Positions 6,405 to 11,917 of a stretch of 11,917 nt of DNA are shown here, piece after piece. The notes beneath the pieces were generated by a model. It worked only from the letters and a program-made list of their open reading frames with translations, made no database searches and was not told the DNA's origin. A program made the position numbers and the translations under genes. Within the stretch, counting starts at the first letter, position 1, and the number at the start of each line of letters is the position of its first letter. Source of the DNA: DATAQC01 sp039649175 (GTDB lineage Bacteria; Actinomycetota; Acidimicrobiia; Acidimicrobiales; AC-14); assembly GCA_039649175.1 (NCBI GenBank), contig JBBWZS010000083.1, positions 1-11,917 on the forward strand, given 5' to 3'.

Positions 6405-7751
6405 ATGACCCTCGCTACCGTCCCGGCCACCGTCCGCCAGCTCCTGACATCGGCGGTGGTCGCGGCAGTCGTCGCCGTTTCGGCCGTGGTGGCGCTGCCG
6501 GCACCCGCCGCCCACGCCGACGTGACCTTCGACCAGCAGCTGTTCACCCTCATGAACCAGGACCGAGCGGCCAACGGGTTGGCGCCGCTGCAGTCCTCGG
6601 CGACCATGATGTCGGTGGCCGAGGACGGCACCTACACGGGCTGCGGCTACGCCGTCGCCGGGCGGGCCGCCGACATGGGCGCCCGCAACTACTTCAGCCA
6701 CACCATCCTCAACTGCGGGACCAAGAACGCCTTCGACATGCTGACCAGCGCCGGCGTGGCCTGGACATCGGCCGCGGAGAACATCGGGTGGGAGTCCGGG
6801 ACGGTCGATCCCGCCGCCGCCGCCAAGCTGCTGAACGACCAGTTCATGAACAGCCCCGGCCATCGGGCCAACATCCTCGACCCCGCCGCCACCCACGTGG
6901 GTGTCGGCTCCTGGACCACCGCCACCGGCCAGACCTGGGCGGGCGGGGGCACGCCCTACCACAACGTCTACGTGACGGCGGTGGTCTTCGCCCACCTGTC
7001 GACCCCCCCGGCGCCGACCACGACCACCACCACGACACGACCGCCGGCGCCCACCACCACCACGACGCGACCCCCGACGCCCACCACCACGACGGTGCCC
7101 CCGGCCCCGACGACCACCACGACGCGGCCCCCGGCGCCCACCACCACGACGACGACGCCCCCGCCGCCGCCTCCTCCTCCGGCGGCAGAGCCCCCGTCCA
7201 TCGTCAGCGGCATCGTCGCCGGCGCGGGTGCCGGCCGGGCCCCCGTGTCGTGGCAGCCGGCGGCGGCCAACGGCTCAGCCGTCGACATGTACGGGATCTG
7301 GGCCTTCACCGCCGACGGTTACTCGGGCCGCAGCGCCGCCGTGTGCGGCTCGTGCACGAGCGGCGGGGTCGAGGGGCTGGCCAACGGGACCGCCTACCGG
7401 TTCGTGGTGGTCGCCCACAACGGCGCCGGCTGGGGCGATGCCGGCCTCTCCAACTGGGTCACCCCCGGCACCCCCTCGGCCCCCGCCTGGATGGCGGCCA
7501 GCCCGGGAACCTCTCAGGTGCGGGCCTCGTGGGCGTCTGCCGCCCCCGGCGCATCACCCGTGGACATGTACTGGGCGCTCGTGTACGAGGGAGCCAACTA
7601 CACCAACCAGTCCGCCGTCACCTGCGGCACGTGCACCAGCGCCACCATCACCGGGCTGGTCAGTGGGCACGCCTACGGGGTGTACGTGCTGGCCCACAAC
7701 GCCTACGGCTGGAGCCCGGCCGCCGGCACCGCCTTCGTCACCTCGTCCTGA
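6405..7751 (+). CDS. Secreted CAP (SCP/PR1-like) domain protein with Thr/Pro linker and two Fn3-like repeats
   Basis: A 448-residue exported protein. Residues 1-38 are a signal peptide (R11, then an Ala/Val core, with probable cleavage after AHA or nearby). Residues 42-197 are a CAP domain: LFTLMNQDRAANGLAPL, ARNYFSHT (H99), AENIGW (E125), SPGHRANIL (H153) and THVGVG. C80 and C104 may form a disulfide. The usual HSxDM histidine is replaced (GRAADM, residues 86-91), so that cavity position is altered. Residues 200-262 are a Pro/Thr linker of about five PPAPTTTTTR-like units. Residues 264-353 and 358-446 are two related Fn3-like domains, each with a CGxCTS motif (C314/C317 and C407/C410) and a VVVAHNGAGW or VLAHNAYGW strand. 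Substrate and function are unknown. The protein has no sortase signal or C-terminal membrane anchor, so it is probably released or held by binding cell-wall glycan. It is transcribed divergently from the M4 protease. Confidence 0.92.
   Translation: MTLATVPATVRQLLTSAVVAAVVAVSAVVALPAPAAHADVTFDQQLFTLMNQDRAANGLAPLQSSATMMSVAEDGTYTGCGYAVAGRAADMGARNYFSHTILNCGTKNAFDMLTSAGVAWTSAAENIGWESGTVDPAAAAKLLNDQFMNSPGHRANILDPAATHVGVGSWTTATGQTWAGGGTPYHNVYVTAVVFAHLSTPPAPTTTTTTTRPPAPTTTTTRPPTPTTTTVPPAPTTTTTRPPAPTTTTTTPPPPPPPPAAEPPSIVSGIVAGAGAGRAPVSWQPAAANGSAVDMYGIWAFTADGYSGRSAAVCGSCTSGGVEGLANGTAYRFVVVAHNGAGWGDAGLSNWVTPGTPSAPAWMAASPGTSQVRASWASAAPGASPVDMYWALVYEGANYTNQSAVTCGTCTSATITGLVSGHAYGVYVLAHNAYGWSPAAGTAFVTSS
7002..7190 (+). 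repeat. Pro/Thr-rich degenerate tandem repeat (linker)
   Basis: About five in-frame units of PPAPTTTTTR type (one PPTPTTTTV variant), built from ACC/ACG and CCC/CCG codons, end in a run of eight prolines. It encodes the extended linker between the CAP domain and the Fn3-like repeats. Such Thr/Pro linkers are common in secreted actinobacterial proteins and are often glycosylated. Copy number could vary by slippage without changing frame. Confidence 0.9.
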
Positions 7752-7803
7752 CGTTCCTCGACCCCGGCCCCGCCTCGCTGCCATCGGGCAATGGCGCGCG
7801 AGG

Positions 7804-7828
7804 CTGATGGGGCAGGGGCCCCCATCAG
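7804..7828. terminator. Terminator-like hairpin 1 between convergent genes
   Basis: CTGATGGGG (7804-7812) and CCCCATCAG (7820-7828) form a perfect 9-bp stem around a 7-base loop. It lies 53 bp after the CAP gene and 46 bp after gcvPB on the opposite strand. With no T-tract on either side, it resembles the U-less bidirectional hairpins seen in high-GC actinobacteria. Confidence 0.7.
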
Positions 7829-7830
7829 CA

Positions 7831-7868
7831 CTGGCGGGCGTGGTCCGAAGGACCCGGGTGCCCGCCAG
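7831..7868. terminator. Terminator-like hairpin 2 between convergent genes
   Basis: The outer arms CTGGCGGGC (7831-7839) and GCCCGCCAG (7860-7868) pair perfectly over 9 bp. Inside them GGTCC (7842-7846) and GGACC (7850-7854) pair around a GAA loop, giving a 14-bp interrupted stem with an asymmetric internal loop. It sits two bases after hairpin 1 and 5 bp after the gcvPB stop in the gcvPB direction, so it is best placed to end the glycine cleavage transcript. Confidence 0.75.
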
Positions 7869-7873
7869 GAAAC

Positions 7874-9373
7874 TCAGCGGGCGTCCCAGGTGGGGATGAG
7901 GTGGCGGGCGGCCCGGGCCTCGTCGACGCGGCGCACCGGCGACGTGCGGGGCGCCTCGTGGGCGTCGGCGGCGTCACCGGCGGCGATGGCCACCAGTGCC
8001 TCGGCCAGGGCCTCCAGAGTCTGCAGGCTCTCGGTCTCGGTGGGCTCGATCATGAGCGCCTCGTCGACGATCAGGGGAAAGTACACGGTGGGAGCGTGGA
8101 AGCCCTCCTCGAGGAGGCGCTTGGCCACGTCCGCGGCCCGGAGCCCGTTGCGCCGGCGCAGCCCGGTCGCCGACACCACGAACTCGTGCATGTTGGGGCG
8201 GTCGTAGGGGATGTCGTAGACGCCCCGCAGGCGGTGGCGCAGCCAGTTGGCGTTGAGCACGGCCATCTCCGCCACCCGGCGCAGGCCGTCGCCGCCGTTG
8301 GCCACGATGTACGACCATGCCCGGGCCAGGGCCAGGGCGTTGCCGTGCCAGGAATGGACCCGTCCGATCGACCGCTCGGGCCGGTCCCAGCCGAAGGTGC
8401 CGTCGGCCAGCCGGGCCGGGCGGGGCCCAGGCAGGAACGGGGCCAGCCCGGGTGACACCGCCACCGGGCCGGCTCCCGGCCCGCCACCGCCGTGGGGCAC
8501 GGCGAAGGTCTTGTGCAGGTTCATGTGGACGATGTCGAAGCCCATGTCACCGGGGCGGGTCACGCCGAGGATGGCGTTGAGGTTGGCGCCGTCGTAGTAG
8601 AGCAACCCGCCCACCTCGTGGACGGCGGCGGCGATCTCGGCGATGTCCTCCTCGAACAGCCCGAGGGTGTTGGGATTGGTGAGCATGATCCCGGCCACGT
8701 CGTGGTCGAGGCACCGGCGCAGGGCGTCCACGTCGACGCACCCCCGCTCATCGGACGCCACGGTTGTCACCTGGTAGCCGCCGAGGGTGACCGACGCCGG
8801 GTTGGTGCCATGCGCCGAGTCAGGGATGATCACCCGCCGCCGCGTCTCCCCCTCGCCCCGCCAGGTGTGCCAGGCCCGCATGAGCAGCAGGCCGGTCAGC
8901 TCGCCGGCGGCGCCGGCCGGCGGCTGCAGGGTCGCGGCGTGCATGCCCGTGACCTGGCAGAGGGTCTCCTCCAGGTCGACCAGCAAGGCCAGCCAGCCCT
9001 GGATCAGCGACACCGGCGCCGCCGGGTGGACGTCGGTGAGCCCCGGCAGCGACGCCGCCTCGTCGCACAGCTTGGGGTTGTACTTCATGGTGCACGAACC
9101 CAGCGGGTAGGCGCCCAGGTCGACCGAGTACTGGCGGTGCGACAGGCGGGTGAAATGGGCCACCAGGTCCCGCTCGCTGACCTCGGCGACGGGCGCGGGC
9201 TGGTCCCGCAGGTGCTCGGGCGCCACCAGCTCGTCGGCCTCCCACTCGGGCACCCCGGTGTGGCGGAACGACGCCGCCCGCCGTCCCGGCGACGACAGGT
9301 CGAACAAGGTGGGCTCCTCGTCGCGCCCCATGAGCGGCGCGCTGGTGGCCTTCCCCCCGGCGGCTGGGCTCAT
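7874..9373 (-). CDS. gcvPB: Glycine dehydrogenase (decarboxylating) subunit 2 (P-protein beta)
   Basis: A 499-residue protein carrying the pyridoxal-phosphate site of the split P-protein. With GcvPA it decarboxylates glycine and passes the aminomethyl group to lipoylated H-protein in the cytoplasm. Family motifs are complete: LGAYPLGSCTMKYNPK (86-101), LQPPAGAAGELTGL (149-162), IPDSAHGTNPAS (183-194), and NLHKTF with the PLP lysine K288, followed by a PHGGGGPGAGPV glycine loop. The C-terminal domain (from about 360) includes YDRPNMHEFVVSATGL and the FPLIVDEALMIEPTETES stretch. The length is normal with a short C-terminal extension of about 25 residues. The frame is open far upstream, but the ATG at 9373 gives a 4-bp ATGA overlap with the gcvPA stop, typical of coupled subunits needed in equal amounts. 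Two hairpins follow the stop. Confidence 0.97.
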   Translation of the reverse strand: MSPAAGGKATSAPLMGRDEEPTLFDLSSPGRRAASFRHTGVPEWEADELVAPEHLRDQPAPVAEVSERDLVAHFTRLSHRQYSVDLGAYPLGSCTMKYNPKLCDEAASLPGLTDVHPAAPVSLIQGWLALLVDLEETLCQVTGMHAATLQPPAGAAGELTGLLLMRAWHTWRGEGETRRRVIIPDSAHGTNPASVTLGGYQVTTVASDERGCVDVDALRRCLDHDVAGIMLTNPNTLGLFEEDIAEIAAAVHEVGGLLYYDGANLNAILGVTRPGDMGFDIVHMNLHKTFAVPHGGGGPGAGPVAVSPGLAPFLPGPRPARLADGTFGWDRPERSIGRVHSWHGNALALARAWSYIVANGGDGLRRVAEMAVLNANWLRHRLRGVYDIPYDRPNMHEFVVSATGLRRRNGLRAADVAKRLLEEGFHAPTVYFPLIVDEALMIEPTETESLQTLEALAEALVAIAAGDAADAHEAPRTSPVRRVDEARAARHLIPTWDAR

Positions 9374-10758
9374 GAGAGGGACACGACCTTCTCCAAAGCG
9401 GTGGCGTAGGCGTCGATCTCGGCGCGGGTGCGGCGTTCGGTGACGGCGATCAGCAGTCCGTCGGCGGGCCCGTCGCCGGTGTACTCGGGCCCCAGGGCGA
9501 TGCCGGCGAGGAAGCCCTCGTCGGCCATGCGCTCGACGGCGACGTCGGCGGCCACGGGGAGGCGCACGGCGAACTCCCGGAGCACGGGCGCCCCCGCCAG
9601 CGGCTCGATGCCGTCGATGCCGAGCACGGCCTGGCGGGCGTAGCGGGTCCCCCGGGCGCAGCGCAGCGCCATCTCCCGCAACCCGGCCGTCCCCAACCAC
9701 CCCAGGTGCACGATGGCGGCCACGGCGATGAGCGTCTGGTTCGTGCACACGTTCGACGACGCCTTCTCCCGCCGGATGTCCTGCTCCCGGGTGCGCAGGG
9801 TGGTGACGTAGGCGCGCCGTCCGTCGACGTCGACCGTCTCGCCCACCAGGCGTCCGGGGAGGCGGCGCACCAGGTCGCGGGTGCAGGCGAACATCCCCAG
9901 GTAGGGCCCCCCGAACGACAGCGGCGTGCCGAAGGGCTGGCCCTCACCCACCACCACGTCGGCGCCGTGGTCGCCGGGCGACCGGAGGAGCCCGACGGAC
10001 ACCGGGTCGCAGGCCACCAGCAGCAGGGCACCGGTGCGCCGGGCCACCTCGGCCGCCGCCGCCAGGTCCTCGATGCAGCCCAGGTGGTTCGGGTACTGCA
10101 CGAGCAGCGCGCCCGGTGGGCCCGAGCGGCCCTCTGAGCGGGGGTCCGGCGCATCGGTGGGGACGTCGTCGGGCCAGGCGGTGGTGCCGTCGACGAGGGG
10201 GACGTCGACCAGGTCGTGGCCGGTACCCCCGGCGAAGGTGGCCAGCACCTGGCGCCAATGGGGGTGCACGCCGCGCGACACCCAGACCGTCGAGCGCCCG
10301 GTGGCGGCCACCGCCAGGTTGGCCGCCTCCACGCAGGCCGAGGCGCCGTCGTAGAGCGAGGCGTTGGCCACCTCCATGCCGAACAGCCGGCACACCACCG
10401 TCTGGTACTCGAACAGGGCCTGCAGCACGCCCTGAGCCACCTCGGGCTGGTAAGGCGTGTAGGCGGTGACGAACTCCGACCGGAAGGCCACCCGACGCAC
10501 CACCGCGGGCACGTCGTGGTCGTAGGCGCCGCCGCCGGCGAAACACACCAGGTCGCGACCGGCGGCGCCGTTGGCCGCCGCCACCAGGGCGGCCCGGTCC
10601 AGCACGTCGGCCTCGGACAGGCCGGGGGCCACGTCGAGGCCGCCGGCCAGGCGCAGGGCCTCGGGGATCACCGCGAACAGCTCGTCGAGCGACGACAACC
10701 CGATGGTGGCCAGCATGGCCGCCACCTCGGCATCGGTGTGGGGGACGAAGTCGGCCAT
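9370..10758 (-). CDS. gcvPA: Glycine dehydrogenase (decarboxylating) subunit 1 (P-protein alpha)
   Basis: A 462-residue alpha subunit of the split P-protein, homologous to the N-terminal half of fused GcvP. The aminotransferase fold is kept but the PLP lysine is on the beta subunit. Diagnostic stretches are FAGGGAYDHDVP (73-84), TAYTPYQPEVAQG (98-110), ANASLYDGASA (131-141), FGGPYLGMFA (282-291) and REKASSNVCTNQTL (330-343). A hydrophilic loop (about residues 201-216, TDAPDPRSEGRSGPPG) looks longer than usual. The ATG at 10758 is ten bases after the gcvT stop, with AGGGG about eight bases upstream. It overlaps gcvPB by four bases. Most actinobacteria I know of carry a single fused gcvP, so the split form is a lineage clue. 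Confidence 0.97.
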   Translation of the reverse strand: MADFVPHTDAEVAAMLATIGLSSLDELFAVIPEALRLAGGLDVAPGLSEADVLDRAALVAAANGAAGRDLVCFAGGGAYDHDVPAVVRRVAFRSEFVTAYTPYQPEVAQGVLQALFEYQTVVCRLFGMEVANASLYDGASACVEAANLAVAATGRSTVWVSRGVHPHWRQVLATFAGGTGHDLVDVPLVDGTTAWPDDVPTDAPDPRSEGRSGPPGALLVQYPNHLGCIEDLAAAAEVARRTGALLLVACDPVSVGLLRSPGDHGADVVVGEGQPFGTPLSFGGPYLGMFACTRDLVRRLPGRLVGETVDVDGRRAYVTTLRTREQDIRREKASSNVCTNQTLIAVAAIVHLGWLGTAGLREMALRCARGTRYARQAVLGIDGIEPLAGAPVLREFAVRLPVAADVAVERMADEGFLAGIALGPEYTGDGPADGLLIAVTERRTRAEIDAYATALEKVVSLS

Positions 10759-10768
10759 GCCCGCGCCC

Positions 10769-11899
10769 CTACGACCGGTGCTTGGCCACGAAGGGGGTGG
10801 GCACCACGCGAGCGGCCAGGGGCTGGCCCCTCACCTCGACCACCACCTCGGCCCCCGCCGTCACCGCCGGGTCGAGCAGGGCCAGGCCGATGCCGTGGCC
10901 CAGGGTGGGTGAGAAGTTGCCGCTGGTGACCGCGCCCGCGGCCACCCCGTCGAACAGCACCGGGCAGCCCTGGCGGGGTGGTTGGCGCCCGTCGGTGGCC
11001 AGCCCCCGCAGGGCCCGTCGCACGCCGGTGGTGCGCTCGACCTCCAGTGCCTCCCGACCCCGGAAGGGCCCCTTGTCCCAGGCCACCACCCAGCCCAGCC
11101 CGGCCTGGAGGGGGGTGATACCCGGTCCCAGCTCGTGGCCGTGCAGGGGCAGGCCCGCTTCCAGGCGCAGCGTGTCACGGGCGCCCAGCCCGGCAGGCGC
11201 CACGCCGGCGCCGAGCAGCGCCTCCCAGAAGGCGGGGGCGGCGTCGACAGGCACCGCCACCTCGACGCCGTCCTCGCCCGTGTAGCCCGTGCCCGCGGCC
11301 ACGCAGGGCGTGCCCATCCAGTCGATGTCCCGGACGGCGAAGCGCGCCACCTCGGCCGCCTCGGGGGCCACGTCGACCAGTCGCTTGCGGGCCAGCGGGC
11401 CCTGCACGGCGATCACCGCCCGGCCGGCGGTCACGTCGTCGCCGCCGACGGCGTCGACCACCCGGGCGGTGTTCGAGGCGTTGGGCATGACATGGAACTC
11501 GCCGCCGGCGTCGCTGCCACCGCCACCAGCTTCACCACTGCGCCACCAGATGATGATGTCGTCGACCACCGAGGCGTCGTCGGGGTCGAGCAGGTGGGTG
11601 TACTGGGCCCGGCCCGGGCCGATCCGACCGAGGTCGTTGGTGAACGCCGCCTGGAGGCGGTCGAAGGCGCCCTCACCGCCCACCACCACGGTGCCGAGGT
11701 GGCTGACGTCGAAGGCCACCGCTGCCTCCCGGCAGGCCCGGTGCTCGACCAGGGTGCCCGCCGGGTACGACACCGGCATCTCCCACCCACCGAAGTCGAC
11801 CATGCGGGCACCCAGACGGCGGTGCTCGCCGTCGAGGGGCGACAGGCGGGGGGAAGGCAGTCCGGGACCCACCGGCGCCACGCTACCGGCGGCCGGCAC
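10769..11899 (-). CDS. gcvT: Aminomethyltransferase (glycine cleavage T-protein)
   Basis: A 376-residue T-protein. It takes the aminomethyl group from H-protein and, with tetrahydrofolate, yields 5,10-methylene-THF and ammonia. Family motifs are RLGARMVDFGGWEMPVSY (28-45), FDVSHLG (63-69), VVDDIIIWW (111-119, including the conserved folate-site aspartate), GYTGEDGVEV (205-214), GARDTLRLEAGLPLHGHEL (239-257) and TSGNFSPTLGHGIGLA (325-340). A Gly-rich loop (SGEAGGGGSDAGG, 121-133) is inserted after the folate-site strand. The start is uncertain: GTG at 11899 gives a roughly 18-residue Pro/Gly extension before the conserved part. GTG at 11881 is also possible, and the frame is open to the window edge, so an upstream start cannot be excluded. 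It is first of gcvT-gcvPA-gcvPB; a gcvH or glycine riboswitch, if present, must lie beyond the right edge. Confidence 0.95.
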   Translation of the reverse strand: MPAAGSVAPVGPGLPSPRLSPLDGEHRRLGARMVDFGGWEMPVSYPAGTLVEHRACREAAVAFDVSHLGTVVVGGEGAFDRLQAAFTNDLGRIGPGRAQYTHLLDPDDASVVDDIIIWWRSGEAGGGGSDAGGEFHVMPNASNTARVVDAVGGDDVTAGRAVIAVQGPLARKRLVDVAPEAAEVARFAVRDIDWMGTPCVAAGTGYTGEDGVEVAVPVDAAPAFWEALLGAGVAPAGLGARDTLRLEAGLPLHGHELGPGITPLQAGLGWVVAWDKGPFRGREALEVERTTGVRRALRGLATDGRQPPRQGCPVLFDGVAAGAVTSGNFSPTLGHGIGLALLDPAVTAGAEVVVEVRGQPLAARVVPTPFVAKHRS

Positions 11900-11917
11900 C
11901 GCCTCAGACCGTTCCGG

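Noticed and set aside
6134..7807. 557-codon plus-strand frame over the protease start and CAP gene
   Set aside because: It translates the Thr/Pro linker as His/Asp repeats and has no domain; the CAP frame has a signal peptide, a ribosome binding site and motifs.
9374..9748. N-terminal extension of gcvPB by 125 codons
   Set aside because: It would lie inside gcvPA in another frame; the ATGA overlap start at 9373 gives a normal-length protein.
11900..11917. Glycine riboswitch or promoter upstream of gcvT
   Set aside because: Only 18 bases remain before the window edge, too few to judge.
1..11917. tRNA, rRNA, CRISPR array, insertion sequence or prophage gene
   Set aside because: None of the expected motifs, spaced repeats, terminal inverted repeats or transposase/integrase domains were seen. 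Repeats present are short and inside coding regions.

Overview
The window is about 70% GC, with strong G/C bias at third codon positions, frequent GTG and TTG starts, and GC-rich terminator hairpins without T-tracts. This points to an actinobacterium. The two-gene (split) glycine decarboxylase P-protein, the Pro/Thr-rich surface linker and the MgtE_N-CBS/DUF1003 gene pair would fit a deep actinobacterial lineage such as Acidimicrobiia. The lineage is inferred from style, not shown by a marker gene. No tRNA, rRNA, CRISPR, insertion sequence or phage gene is visible.

Layout. (A) Positions 1-6285 are a run of six minus-strand genes. In transcription order they are a protealysin-type M4 metalloprotease without signal peptide, an emfourin-like protease inhibitor 1 bp behind it, a predicted lipoprotein of unknown function, a membrane AAA+/M41 (FtsH-like) protease 3 bp behind that, a soluble MgtE_N-CBS protein, and a DUF1003 membrane protein whose start overlaps the preceding stop and which runs off the left edge. 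(B) Positions 6286-6404 are a divergent intergenic region. (C) Positions 6405-7751 on the plus strand encode a secreted CAP-domain protein with a Thr/Pro linker and two Fn3-like repeats. (D) Positions 7752-7873 are a convergent intergenic region with two strong hairpins back to back. (E) Positions 7874-11899 on the minus strand are a glycine cleavage cluster, gcvT-gcvPA-gcvPB; gcvH is not in the window.

How the genes work together. GcvT, GcvPA and GcvPB, with an H-protein and dihydrolipoamide dehydrogenase encoded elsewhere, split glycine into CO2, ammonia and a one-carbon unit on tetrahydrofolate. The M4 protease and emfourin form a protease-inhibitor pair, as described for Serratia protealysin. 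The lipoprotein and the FtsH-like protease are spaced as a translationally coupled pair, which suggests a shared envelope-quality-control job. The FtsH-like protein is the most unusual item: it has four predicted membrane helices instead of the usual two, intact ATPase and zinc-protease motifs, and a large Gly/Ser-rich insertion inside the AAA+ domain. The combination of two proteolytic modules, a lipoprotein and a CBS sensor-like protein on one strand is the best candidate here for an under-described system, but operon status is inferred from spacing only.
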